Source of the DNA: Atrichornis clamosus
Taxonomy: Eukaryota; Chordata; Aves; Passeriformes; Menuridae
NCBI GenBank assembly: GCA_013400975.1
Contig: WBMZ01010916.1
Span: 241,909-305,908 of the forward strand
Length of the DNA stretch: 64,000 nt
Direction of reading: 5' to 3'
In this document: in pieces, positions 1-43,287 of the stretch
How the letters are laid out: each line of letters opens with the position of its first letter
Numbering within the stretch: position 1 is the first letter of the stretch
The notes under the pieces: model-generated
What the model was told of the DNA's origin: nothing
The model's input: the letters and a program-made list of their open reading frames with translations, nothing else
The model's database searches: none
Position numbers and translations under genes: made by a program

Positions 1-1018
1 GGAAATCACCTCTATTATAATTTTCACTTTTACCCTTTCTCTACCTCAGCTCAAAAATATGTAGCTGGAAGATGAATGCTGAACATGTCTGTAGCATAGA
101 GCATCCATCCTATATTTCTGAATATTTTTAAAAATAGTATTATATAATCTAAAAAAAACCCTGTTAAATGCAGATGTATCTCTGCATTATATACTGTCTT
201 TACAATGCCTGAAAATAAAATCTACCTAAGCAGAGTTCTATTACTCAATATAGTAATTTATCTTTTTTTAATGTAAGCCACATAAGTACGCACGATCCAA
301 TAAGGAAGCACTCCAATTCTTCATCTAAATTGTTTAAAAACTGTATTTTTATTTTAATCATATCAAACTGGGACTTCATATAACATGGAAGCAGGAAGGG
401 TGAGGTGCTTTTGCGAGCAGGGTGGAGGAGATCTGAATTAAAGCATTGCAGGTAATCAGGGATTACTAAGAAGTTGAATACCAAGGTTACAGCACAGAAA
501 TGGTAGCAGTAGGGTGGCAAATGCAGGAGGGTTTGCGTAATCTACAAGAGAACCAGGGGATTTGGGTCATCTACAAGAGGAAACCAATCAAGGAAAACAG
601 ATAAAAAGATATATTGTCAAAACTGTTCTGTATAATGGTATTGAGGTGGCTCATCATCATCCCCACGTCTAATAATGAACATTTTCACCGTTGTGTCCTA
701 GGACAGCAGCCATCCAGTCTGCAGGTGGGACATCATTCTCCCTGAAATGAATGGAAGTGGCAGACACCCTTATAGTGTATTTTGAATGAAATGGTAACAC
801 CAGTGCTGCCAGGAATTATGAGCAGGGGATTATCATAGCATTTAAATAGAGGAAAATTAATAATATATCAGTCCCTTCTCATGTTATTGCAAGAAATAAA
901 AATATTTCAACATTGTGAGAAACAGAAGGGAAAAGTACATATCAGAAAGACACTGATAAGTTCCTCCACCTTTTAAGATTTTTTTGTTTAAACAGAGTGA
1001 AAAAGCAAAGAACCTTAC
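1..1018 (-). other. ADAM22: ADAM22 intron, partial (downstream end off window)
   Basis: Intron following the degenerate zinc-site exon. The next expected exon, beginning with the ECKCED type sequence of the metalloprotease/disintegrin junction, is not in these bases. AT-rich, with no repeat I recognise. Confidence 0.75.
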
Positions 1019-30927
<29,909 letters not shown>

Positions 30928-31295
30928 CTGCAAGAAGAAGAAAAAAAGAACCATAAGCCTCACGCATGTGTTCTTGCACACCCTCTCAGCAAGTGCTGAT
31001 TAAACATTTACATTTGAAAAGGGCAAAACCTGCAGGATACTTTTCCTAAAATGTTCATAAAAATCACTGAAACAACCACCTCTAATGGAGTTACACAGTG
31101 CATGGGATACATTGATTTTTAATACCAGAAGGTGGGACAAGGAAAATTATGGGGGAATTTCTTCATGGAAGGTTCAAAACCAGCCACTGACACTGATTGG
31201 AATTCAAGAGACTTTGCTGTTAAGAGCAAACAGCACAGAAGTTAGGTGAACTCCAAAAAAGGAAAAAAAAAAGCAGAAGGATGAGAAACCAGTTG

Positions 31296-31322
31296 GAGTC
31301 ACTCCTGCAGCAGGAGTGACTC
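31296..31322. repeat. 27-bp near-perfect palindrome
   Basis: Arms gagtcactcctgc and gcaggagtgactc are perfect complements around a single central a. Each arm contains the AP-1-like half gagtca/tgactc. It could form a hairpin or bind dimeric factors; no function is shown by the sequence itself. Confidence 0.9.
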
Positions 31323-31710
31323 GGACTGAATCTGAGGGAAAATGGCAGCTGTGCCAGCAGGTGTCAAAGGACACAACGGCACAATAATGACATGACCTTG
31401 TAACATCAACATGATGAGCTCAGGTCCACACCGAAGGGGCAGGCAGGAGCTGCAGCCCTGGCAGGCTCACAGTGCAGGTGCACACACCCCCTGGGAGCCC
31501 TGCAGCTTTAGCAATGCCAGAGGAAAAGGTGCTGGGCAATAGCAATCCCAGCCTCCAAGTACATAAGGGCTTGGAACCTACAGTAAGGAGAAAAAACAAT
31601 CAAACCTGAGGCAAATGTACATAAATTAAATGCAGACTGTATTTACTAAGACACTTGAATGCTAAACCAGTCAAATCCTCTCCTCATAGTTATTTTCTAG
31701 GCAAGAAAAC

Positions 31711-31770
31711 CACAGAATCACAGAATGTGTAAGGTTGGAAGAGACCGCATTATCTACATCATAAATTTCA
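31711..31770 (-). mobile_element. CR1 LINE fragment, extreme 3' end
   Basis: Starts with cacagaatcacagaat, then gtgtaaggttggaagagacc, the reverse complement of the avian CR1 tail. Only about 60 bp remain recognisable; the far end is unclear. Confidence 0.7.
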
Positions 31771-32265
31771 CTAAGCATGTTCAGAGACTACAAAATTTTA
31801 CTGAGATTAGATCAGTATAAAGACTTGATATTGTCCCACTTCAGCGGTAATTAAGCTGGAAAAGATGAAGAATTGGTAAAGAAAACTTGAAAGAGGCAAG
31901 CTGGCTGCTGGGGAAGGAGGCAGTAAGCGCAGACCTGCTTGGCAGAAGAGGCAAAAATTGAGTATTTCTCCTTCAAACAGCAAAATACCTGGGCTAGACA
32001 TGAACTGACCTGCTGAGTGAGGGCAGGAATAGCAGAGCAGCACCCAGGGCAGTGGCTGCTCGGCTTTCCAGAGCTTCACCCTAGCTAAACAAGCAGCAGG
32101 ACCACGGACTTTTTTGCTCACAGAGACATTGGTGACTTCCCTGAGTGAGCCTCAAGCAGGACGAGGTTGAAAGTATGGGTCCTCCCACATCAGCCCTAAA
32201 AACTGCCAGCTTGGTATTTGCGTTAATAACCCAGGCACAAAACCCAGGAGAGCTCCAATGAAATA

Positions 32266-32432
32266 TGCTGATAACATTACATTGGAAAGCATGAAGAATA
32301 AAGAAGATTGAAAAAACTCCCATAGGAAAGACCTGGATGATCGTCAGGACTAGATATTAGAAATAGGATCAAATTCAATTGTACAAACAGCAAATTTATG
32401 CACTTAAGGGCTGGAGGGAATTTCTATTATAT
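32266..32432 (+). mobile_element. Ancient CR1 fragment (ORF2 3' region)
   Basis: Segments tgctgataacattacattgg, tcaaattcaattgtacaaac, atgcacttaagggctgg and gggaatttctattat follow the order seen in CR1-type LINEs just upstream of their 3' UTR (gctgatgacac, ttcaa-gcaaagtgca, atgcacttaggg, gaatttctgctat). The copy is heavily mutated and the assignment is from memory. Confidence 0.45.
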
Positions 32433-33037
32433 TTTTTTGGAGGGCCTGGTTTATAAGCAAGACATGACCACACTTATTTCTGGCAAAATGATTTGCCAGA
32501 TCAATAGGATGTCTTCCTGAAAAACACAACTGTCATTCCAGAAGACATCAAAGAAGATGTATTTCCAGTCAAACTGAGGTAAGATTAATATCACTGGCCA
32601 AAGGAGACCTCTTTACAAATACTGCAGACAGGTACTGGACAGTTTTGCTTACAAAGTTCCATTACCTGAAAGCACAGAGAAGCTCTTGAAGTCTAGCAAA
32701 AATTGAGTTGTGAGGGAACGTGAATCCGTCAGAGTTTATACACCGAGATATAAAAGCAGCTAATTAGGCTATAGAAGACGCTGGCAGAACCTCAAATGTA
32801 CAAGGACTGTCAATGAGTAGATTGAAATTGTATGTTAAAAAAAAAATACTTTGTATCTAAGTGTAAGGGACAGAGGCAACAAATAGAAGGATACTAACAA
32901 ATTTCTGAATGGGAGCATCCGTGGGACAATTGTCCATGGAGGTGGGATTTCCTCAGTCTCAGTGGGTTCACAGCTGGTTGCTGCTGAAAGCAGGAAGTCT
33001 CAATGTCCCCTCAGGAGCAAGGGCTGGACCCACCTTG

Positions 33038-33103
33038 TGTCAGCACAAACACTCATCAAAATACTCTTGGTGTCAGCACTAGCACTCATCAAGATACACT
33101 TGT
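33038..33103. repeat. Two-copy 33-bp tandem repeat
   Basis: Copy one (33038-33070) and copy two (33071-33103) both start tgtcagcac and share cactcatcaa; about five mismatches in 33 bases. It is a local duplication in the long intron. Confidence 0.8.
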
Positions 33104-36100
33104 GAGGGTTCAACAAACCCATGGTTTTAGTGCATTAGGTAACTGAAATCCCTTGAGAAGAGCTACAGTAAGCTGCAGAGCTGATGCAAAGGAGGGAATG
33201 AGCAGCTCTCAATATGGGTGGAAGAAAGAGTGAGTGACTCCCTTGGCCACTGCAGAACCAGCATGAACCCCCTTAATTCTGGTCAGGCCCATGTATCTAT
33301 ATTGACGCTTTGCACAGCTGCCTGCAGGTGACCCATTACTGAGGAGCATCTAAAAGAGATGCTGTTGAGTTACTGATTACAATACTCTAATTCCTCTTAG
33401 AAGTGAATATTAAATATTTAGGATACTCATTCCCTGGGGGAAGCTCAAAGACTTCTATAAGGTCTTGTATGCATTTTTCAGATTTAGAAATTTAGACAGA
33501 TGTTCTATTAAAATGTATTTAGTTTAGCTTGCTGAAGTTAGACAGTTTCCTAGCATTCACTACGTTATTTCAGCACAAGTTTATGCTTCCACATATTTAC
33601 TAAAGATTCCTTTATAGCTTAGGGCTCTACTTTTACTCTTTGTTATTTCAGGGGGACTAAGTTATACTAATGTCATCCTCCTTATTTGATGGACACAAAG
33701 ATTTTCATGTCAAGGAAGATGCAAGAGATTAGAAAATGTAAGACAGTAAAGTAAGTATATAGTACAAAGACAGAAATAAAACAGAATGACTTAACTTGGA
33801 GAGACTTTACAGTTGTATTTGGAGGGATGACAAGGAGAACCACAGGTTCATCTCATGTGGGTTTGACAAAATTACTGTTTTTTAAAAGATACTGCTGTTA
33901 ACATTTTAATGTTCTGGAAGATCGTATGTTATGTTCTCAAAAATCTGGAAATTGTGTCTGGCATGAGAAAGAGACATTGATCATTCTCTGCCTTGTACAA
34001 CACAAGAACTAGGAGGTAACAAAAAAGGTCAGTAAGCTCAAAACTAATTAAAAAGAACCTTTTCTGGCACAGCCGCTGATTACAATGTGCAACTTACTGC
34101 AGGAAAACATGAATGCTGTGCTGGTTCCAGCTGAGAATGGACAAGTTTGTGGACATAACTGTGAGCTGCCCAATAAACAGAAATCGTACCTGACTCAAAA
34201 TGTTGGAGTCCCGGAAAAGGGCTCTGGATAAGCCTCCTATATGATTGCTCATCTCTTCCGCTTTTCCCTCAGCATCTGCCCTGGGCTACTGGGACTGGGC
34301 AGTTGGCCAAGCGTCCCTCTGGCCTGACCTGGGCTGCTCTGCCTGCACCATGGGAGGGTCCTGCTTCTCCTGGGGGTTACACAGGCTCCCATGGCATCCA
34401 GCTCCAGGGTTGCTGATGGTCAGTCAGCCACTCTTCTCCCACCCACCACCCTGGTGATGGACACACTCAGGTTGTTCAAGTTGTATTTACTTTCCAAGTA
34501 GGCCAAGAGAACAATTCCTAAAGAGGTCCATTCATTTTGCCTTCCTGCTCAGTCCTTACTTTGAGGACAAAAGGGCTGGAAACAGCTGGGGAGCTGCTGG
34601 CATTTCCTCCCCTCTCGAGGTCTTTCACAAGTGCCTTGATTCCTGAAATAAGCCTGTCTGGAAGGGAAACACCAAGAGGTCACCTGCCTGCACAGCTCCT
34701 GGGGACTGAGCCCAGAACTTGCAAACAGACCATGGATCTGAAATTTAAAGACATTTTAAAAGCCTATCATAAGTAACATGGCAGGATATGTCTGAGAATA
34801 TTTTATCAGTAGGAAAAACACATAAATGAGCCATGTAATGCTTTATTATTATGATTCACTGCACTGAAAATATGATTAAAAACACAACACTTTTGCAGAT
34901 CCAATAATGCAATCAGTGCTATTATAAACTAAGCTACAACCTAACAATTATACACAATCCTGAAAACTCAGGCCAAAAGATATACTTCTCTCATGAAGTC
35001 ACCTCACAGGTGGAGTCACGTTTTGTCTGCAGTAAGTCATAGATGATAGAAGTCTTTACTTTAAAGCAAACAAAAAGCTAGATTAACATACTTGTGCAAC
35101 ATGATTAAAATTATTAAAGCAAGATCAGACAGTGCAATCAGCATTAAAATAATATGCATTTCAACATAAATTTAAAAAACCTTTCCTATGGCAGAAATGA
35201 AATAGGAATAATTTATCTTCCCTGCCAATCTATGCTAGAAACCATCTTTGTCAGTTTAAGTGGTAGTTTTTGTATTAATTATAAATAAAGTTTGCATGTA
35301 AAAAAAAAATTGAGAAAAAAAATCTTAGAAACAAAGGGATGGAGAAAATTACAGAAAAAAAATCAACTAAATGACAATATTGCAGAATGAGATTTTCAGA
35401 AGCATTTGCTGAGGCATTGGTACAAAATCTTGGAAAAGGCATGGCAAAAACCTGCATATGTTAAAACCTAAAAATAAAACATTTCACAAGAAAAAAAGCA
35501 CATGTGATCTGTTGCTCGTACAAGGAAAAAAACTGCTATGCTAATAATGGCAAATCTGTTTTCATTAGTCTGTTATTTTAGTGTACACAAATGAAGTACT
35601 GTCATTTTGTTTACAGCAGCAGCATTTTTGGAGCATTATCTTAAGTCCATATGAGTCTATCCCATACAGACCCAATAGCATAAGGGCCAGAATAAGAAAT
35701 GAGGAAGCTCCTCTCTGTTCTTCCAACTTTCCCAAACAGTCACAACAGTACACAAGAGGCAGAAGCTGGGGGAATTTTATTACAGAACAGGGCCCCAACT
35801 AAGAAAATTATCCAAGAGGATGCGTATACATGCACTTAAATTCTACCTTGAATTAACTGTAGCACTTATATATGAAGTTTACCAAAATGAAGCTGGGATT
35901 GGAAACTCAGGAAAAAAGATCAGCTTTGAACAGAGATGGGTTCCCCAGCAGAATAAGGCTGCTCCACGAAGGAAAGGAGGTTAAAAAAATGTGGTGGCAA
36001 GAGAAAAGAGGGCAGAACAGGTGAAGTGTTTAAACAAACAGAAAAGAAAACCAGGAGATTACAAAGCACTTCAAGTCAAAAGAAGAAAAAAAGAGGCAAG

Positions 36101-39100
36101 TAAAGATTTTTGAAAAAGGAAGAGGTTTTCATTTGAATATGAAATGGAGAAAAAACTGGGAATTATCCCCGTAAATTTAATAGAAACTTTCACTTTCAAA
36201 CAGAGAAGCAAAATGCCTATCACCAGCTTCTGAACAAAAATTAACTCTCTAGATTTAAGAGACTGAAAAGCCTAACAGTTATGGGAAAAAAAGAACAGAA
36301 ATTCTAGGGTCCTCTTTACAGGTCATAAGAAAAACTCCGAGGTTGAAAAAGGTAGAAATAAAGGAAGTTTATAATCATGGTACTAAAATGTATCTTTGTC
36401 AGCATCAGTGTTATAAACAAGAGAAGTGACTGCCTTCACGATATCTGATATCGTCGCTATGTCTCCTTGAACACTGTAGGAATACTTTACCATTTATTCT
36501 GTCCACCCTGATTTCTGTCTCCACAACTCTCCATTATGTACACTTGAAATTTCAGATTAAATATGGTGCCAGACAAGGACATCAGATGAGAGATCTGAGG
36601 TAATATGCATTACTGAAAAAGAAGAGAGAGTTTTATTTGAAATCAGCAGAAAGGTCTGGATGGGTCGAATGCCAGCAGGAAATTATCAACAGACATATGG
36701 AGACATTCAAGAGAAACCAGGTTCAGGGAAATGATGGAGACACTGATAAGAGATAGATGCCATATGAACTGCACAATTAATGCTGGCCCATGTGGCAGAG
36801 AAAGCTGTGAGAAGGAAGCCTCCTGCAACATGATTTAGAGGGCTGCAGTAAAAGGAAGGGGCACTGTCTGGCTACCAGGCACATGAGGATGAGGACACTT
36901 TCCATAAAATGAAATATTTTCCCCCAGTGGTGTACATCCTCTACCAAGTATTAACAGGAATAATAGGTAAGGAAGAAGTGGCTATGGGAGTACATTTTTA
37001 GAACAGTCCACCTTGTACACCAAGGAAGAGAAGGCAGGTTGATTATCACGAAACAAGAACCAAGAAAGTGGAGGACTGGATGAGAAGGAACATAACAGAT
37101 GTTTCTATCTGCCGGTCAGTAAGAGTACAAGGGACAATTTCTATTACCTTGCATTACACTGTGGTCCTAAAACATTTTCAGTATCAGCCATGAGCTAACT
37201 AAAACATACAGCATGATAAACTCTAAAAAGCCACTTAGCTAGCAGATTTCTTATCTCACTTCCTGGGACACTTTAATTCTCCGTTATCCTCATGCCTATC
37301 CAGGAACCTCCTCATCTTCTACATGATCTTTCTTTGCACTTCAGGGGGATTAGCTATCTCCCTACTCCATGAACTGATCTGCTTTAATAGCCACAGCTCT
37401 GAAACTTTCATCTTCTCCTTCCCATCAAAAGAATTGCTGAATTTCTTTTTATGTGGATGGCTAATTTAATTAATGACTGTATCTGTTAAGTTAGCCAAAT
37501 GGACTAATCAATCAGAATTAGATAGCTTCTCATAGATATGGCAGAAATTTTCACAGTGCCTACTCAGAGGAAGGAAGAAACAACTGAGAAAAACAGAGAT
37601 GGTTCTTGTCTGCAGAAATTGAAGTTTCACCCCTTTTAAAAATATTCTTAGTGTACTTTTCTGTCCTTGTTGCAGCTAATATAAAAGGGAGAAAGGAGAA
37701 AGAATTTTCTTAATGTTTCTATTCCTACTAACCATTTAAGGCTTTCTTCAAAAAGAAATTAGGGACTTAAGAACGGGTAAAGTCCTCAGAGGATTATACA
37801 CAAATGCTGAGTCGCACTCAATCTCAGTCCTTTCCTGGAGCTTAATTTCACATTCCAGTAATAAACAATGATACACAAACTGAATCTCAGATGATGTTTC
37901 TTCCAAATACTAACATTTTCTCTGGTTTTTTTCCTCTCCAGGACTTCTCTCTTAGATCCCTAATACCATCTGACTTGAAAATGCACTTAGTCCCTTTATC
38001 CCTTAATAGCTAATTTGCCTGCAGGACAGGATAGTAACTGCCCTGCACCCTGCTGCAGACAGCAAACTGCAGAGCAACCCTGCAGCCCTGAGTAGGGCCT
38101 CCACCTCTGGCATCACAGAAGGAGTCTCAGAGGTCTGGCTTACAAACAGAATGTGTTTCATTTCTGGACTGGCTTTGTTTCTTGATGGGAAAAGTTTTGA
38201 GCAGGTTGAAGACATTCATTCTTAGTTTCACCACATTTCTATTACACACACGGCTCCTATTATAAGCATAAAAAAGGAGAGAGTACACAACAGAAGCTGC
38301 GAGGAAAACCTGTAAAGCAAGAGCAGCAGTTTGAAGGCTGGGGCTGGTATGACCACGTACTGATGGCACGCCCCGTGCACGTGAACTGGGCCTGCAGTAC
38401 CTGCAGTAGGCATTCTGTGGTGCCACGCCCCATCTGTAGTTACTACGCCATGGACTTCTGGGCCCATCCTTTACAACCTCTGCAATTCAGTTTGAACTCC
38501 TCTATCTAAATGACCATATGGACAAATTTATGAGAATATAATGATGAACAGATATTGCTTGCGTTTTCCAGGGGAGAAAACTTAGAAGTTTATATTTCAT
38601 TTCTGCAGCTAGGAAGAGATATACTTGCAAACTAACCATTTACTCATATCACCACAACTTTCTTTTCACCATGTTTTAAGGAAATCTGAATAATGCTCCC
38701 TACCCCAACAAACTAAGAGAAAAACATAGCTAAAGTAGCCCTGAAATCATAACTTCAGGTTCAATTTTTTTATGGCCACTTAAATATTAACAATAATTTG
38801 ATTCTATTTCTTGCATCAATATTAATATTTCCTAATACAAATACTGAAATTGGCAAATAGCATCTGATATGATATATAATGAACATCCTTTTTTAAAATA
38901 AGGTATTTTAAAATATTTTGTGGTGCAAGCACTGCAAAGGGCACAAATATAATACAGCAGTTAATTCATGTTGCTGGTGACAGAGGGAAGGTGCTTACAG
39001 TCTTCTCTTTCACACAATAGAGAGAGATTTAATCTACTGCCCTAACAAGAAAGCTGCACATACACACACACAGAGCTCCTTCCCAGCATCCATGGGTCAA

Positions 39101-42041
39101 GATGCCATAGTGCTGAACTAGAGACTTTAACAAACAGAAAGAGTAAACAGCAGGTGTTTACAAGATTCTTATCAGACACAAAGGTGAAATAGGGTTTTTC
39201 TAGCTCTAAACTTCTGTTTTCACAGGCAGAGTTGAAAGCAGTCTGGGCAAGTTCACTTTGCTCCTCACACAGTTTTCCTTACAGTAGTGATGGCAATGCA
39301 AGTGTCAATAAAACCTCACTCTGCTTTTATTGATGAATAATTTACACCAGTATTTCTTCAAGCAATTACTTCTTTTTTCCTTAAAGAAATTTCAGAAGGA
39401 GTCCTATTAAAATGAGCAGATATTTTTAGACCATGTTCATACTGTTACTACAAAGCAGTTTCCTCAATGTCATTCTGTTCATACATTTGTTACTTTAAAG
39501 TCAGGATAAACATAGCTAATTTTAGTATTTGAGACAACATTAAAATAATAAGAAAGGGAAGAGGAATGCACATGAGAAGTGCAGGCTACACATTTTCCTG
39601 AATAAATGTAGTAGTGTGGTCTAATCCTAGTTTTTAATATGTCTCTTCATACAGTCAAGCTGTTTTATACTGCATGAAAAATGATTTCCCAATTAAACTC
39701 ACTTAATGATTACAACCACATTTCTATCCAACTCTTTGTGTATTGTTCACAAACACTATATTGAAAGAGAAAAACTGAAAAATTAAATGCCTAAGAATAC
39801 TTACATGGCCCTGACATTACTTCACACTATTACATAAAAGTGCATTTTGTACAGGACACTTGTATCATTTAGTGAATTGACTTTATTAAATATTTTTATT
39901 TGGTAGCTTGCTTCAAGATTTGCCCTCAAATTTTAGTTACTGGACACATGGTCTTGCTCAAGAGCAAATATACAAATTATTGCTGCAGTCATGAACATTT
40001 CCATGATGCTCTCTCAAAGTACTTGCAAAACAAAACCCTGAGTCCTCCACAAACTGCCCCTCAGGAGAGTAAGCATTTTGTTCAATATTAGAAGGCTACA
40101 AAGTATCTGCTTGCTTTAGGTGCCCAGTTTGAAACTTGACAGAGCCATATATTGCAGAAATCCAGTTTCTTTTTCATCTTAACACATTTCAGATGTGTCC
40201 CGCCCTGTGTTGCAGTCTGGACAACTCAGGAGCTCTTGCAGCTCTTCAGAGCTGATCCCACGGTGCACCTGAAGAACAAGGAGCGGTCACTGCAGCGAAT
40301 GGTGAAGGCTGCCATTTGGGGGATGTTTGCCCAGAGCCATGCAGAAAACCTCTGTCAAAGTGAGCAGGCATCACCTCTTGCTTGCACATACGCACTTTGC
40401 AAGGCAGTAACAGGCACACTGGGGGTCCAGCCTCGCTGCCAGCACTGCCTTGCTCACTCCCAGACTATTTTATATTGGCAACAAACAGAGTATGATTACA
40501 GAAAGAAAAAACTTTAAGCTGCAGAAAACAGGAATAACAAAGAGGGCAAATTATGCTCTGCCTCAGCCTCTGTCTGTTTCATCACCTCCTTCCAAATTCC
40601 CCATCACTGCACCTACTTCCCTCTCACCGGTCACATTCCTACACCTCCTTTATTCCCCAGTCCATCACCGCTTCTTGCCAATCAGCACTTCCATGCCACT
40701 GCTTCCCACTTCTGCATGATTCCAAGAAAGATCAGAAAAGGAGTCAGTATCACTTCAAGAGAGATACAGTTTGGCACTAACACTGAACACATTCATCCTA
40801 AAATGTGCATCCTTAATGACAGCAAAGCTTTCCCCCACTGTGCTGTCATTTCTTTTATAAGCACTTAGGACAATCATCCCCTTAATGCTCATGGTTACCT
40901 GCTGCTTGAACTTTGCATTTTATCCTAAATATTTGAAAGGTTGCTCATGTCCCAAGAATGTTTTATGTAGTAGTCACTAAAAATAATAATTTCTTCTAAA
41001 GAGTGTGAGTTTTTATATAATTATAGAGTATTCACATATATGGATTGAAAAATTATAGAGAAGTTTGGTTTTATTGTTAATCTAGTGATTGCATCAACTG
41101 TTGAAGTACCTAAGATGTTTCAGTGAAAAAAAAGACCAGAAAAAAATGGTTACTACTACTTTTATCTTTGTTCACAAAAGATGTTAACTTTAGAAAAGGG
41201 TATACCTGAAAACAGTTTCAATTCAAAACATAGCATACCTTAAATCTAGGAACTAGATTCATTTCCAGAAACTATTCTGATGAAGAAAATCTGCTAGAAT
41301 ATCAAGAAGATAGAAATGGTCTTGAAACTCTAAGACATTGAAAAACCTCTAATTGCTAGAAGGGCTAAGGAAAAATGAGTCATGACATGAAAAACATCTT
41401 CAGTGACAGGCAAGTTAAAGAACAAGAAGCTGAATTTACCTGTTGTAGCACCACAATGTCTCTACTTTGATAAATGTCCATTTTAATAGCAAAGGTCATT
41501 GTGTGGATCAGAAGTCAAAGGTCTCACACTTCATTTGTGGGTGAGCCAGATTTTAGTCTGAAACTATGCAAAATAAATCAATTGCACAGTTAAGAGAGAA
41601 AAGAAAGGAGTCTCTTGAAGAAGCAGGCTGCATTACTGGAAAAATATCTCAAAATATCCACACATGACAAATGACACAAAGGTTTGTGAAATAAAATTCA
41701 TGGCACATCTTAAAAATGAATGAAGAGTGAGAACAAGAGTCCCTTAACCACCAAATCCTCAGGAGCCAGATTCTGAGACAACACTAATCACTTAACCACA
41801 GTCCAAGGAATTATCATAGCTCCCTCAAACTTACAATCATCAATCTTCATTTAGCATGTACAACTACAAGAGTACAGCTAGCTTCGGAGAGGCAAAAAAA
41901 TCCATTTCCTAATGCTGTTCCAAGTCAAATTTGTCTGTCTTGCCAGATGGCTCTGGCATTGCTGATGACCCAGCAGGTTACTTTGCCTCCCTGTGTGTTA
42001 CCTACCAGTAAATCATCCTCTCTAAAATCAAAAGGCTCTTA

Positions 42042-42508
42042 AATTTGAAGAAGAGAGGATGGGGTGAGAATGGGGGAATATGATAGAGGTTTACAATATC
42101 ATGTGGGTCATAGACAGAATTATATTCACCTAATTCCACATTAGTAAAATAGGGAAGTACTTCAAGAAATTAGAAGACCAATTTAAAACAGATCAAAGGA
42201 GGCACTATGTCACACAATGAGTCGTGAATCTCTGCAACACGTTGCCACAGGAGGCTGCACAGGCAAACAGTATGAGAAGGTATCTCAGAAAGCAACTGAA
42301 GTCACGGACAACGGGTTCATAAACAGGTACTTTATAAAGTGCACACACAGGGACGTGCCTTCTGCCATCTCCAATCAAACAGTCATGGATGTTGGGGGGA
42401 TGAGTGGAATGGAACCTGAAAGTGACCCAGCACATGTGCTCTTTCACAGCATTTCCTATTTCCAGTGCCAGGACGGATGGACCCTTGGTATGACACAGTT
42501 TTATTTCT
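42042..42508 (+). mobile_element. Ancient amniote CR1 LINE fragment
   Basis: Forward-strand landmarks in order: tttgaagaagagaggatggg, gaggtttacaatatcatgtg, ttattcacc-like, caatttaaaacagatcaaag, cactatgtcacacaatgagt, cgttgccacaggaggctg, and at the end gatggacccttggtatgaca. These match old CR1 elements known best from turtles and crocodilians (acaaaatcatg, tttaaaacaaacaaaag, ttcacacaacg, ttgccacaggatg, gatggaccattggtctgac). Most bases have drifted. Reading frames on both strands here belong to this relic. Confidence 0.7.
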
Positions 42509-43257
42509 TTCGTGTATAATCATTGTCACTGCTCCTTGGGGTAAAATGAATACAGTAATTTGATATTTTAAAATTACTTTTCAATCCAAAGTCATTTTTA
42601 TGAAACTGAGAGAAAATACATTTGTGCTTATAGAATGCAAACTATTTTTTCACATATGAGCACAGGATTGCTTTTAAATACATGGTTCATATCCACATAA
42701 TGTAACCTACAACAGGTGTACAGAGCAACAGTGGCCAGCATCACCCTGCTAGTTGCATCCCTTGCAGAGACTGCTCCACATCTGTAACTGGAGAGCTGTT
42801 TCTGTAAATGCAGCTATGACAGTTCTCCATCTGCTGGTGCATGGACAGGGCTGTGATTCAATTCATACTGACAATCTTACAGCCAAACTCCTGCATGTTC
42901 AAATATCTCCCCCTTTTCTTATCAGAGGTATCAACTCCTTTCTACCCGAAGACAAGCTGCATTCCTCTATGTACAAAACTTCCCATATTCACACCCCTCA
43001 AAGACAACAAAACTCTGTATTAAGACCAATTATGCTGGTAGGTGACATAACTATGGCTGGTTTTTAAGCAGAAAAAAAGCAAACAGGATGAAATCCTTGG
43101 CATTACTAGTGGTGATCATAGATCTATACCTAAATCAGTGCATTGATTGATAAAAGAAGATAAAATAAAATTCTAAAGTCTATAGCTGGTTCAATCACAT
43201 AGCATTGGTACAAGTTCTCATTTGACTGAAGCTCTGCTGCTACCATCCATTTCTTCT

Positions 43258-43287
43258 ACACACACACACATACATATACACACACAG
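43258..43287. repeat. CA-rich microsatellite
   Basis: About 30 bp of CA units broken by a tacata segment. Confidence 0.85.

Noticed and set aside
690..755. Minus-strand stretch after a tttcag acceptor that vaguely resembles the next ADAM22 exon (E...DW...GHNG against ECKCEDTWSG)
   Set aside because: The cysteines are missing, the phase does not fit the exit phase of the exon at 1019-1109, and a stop follows soon. Chance resemblance.
40152..40517. 121-codon plus-strand frame
   Set aside because: No known motif; overlapping alternative frames and lack of splice or promoter context.
42205..42519. Overlapping 80- and 100-codon frames on both strands
   Set aside because: They lie within a decayed CR1 element and do not follow its reading frame.
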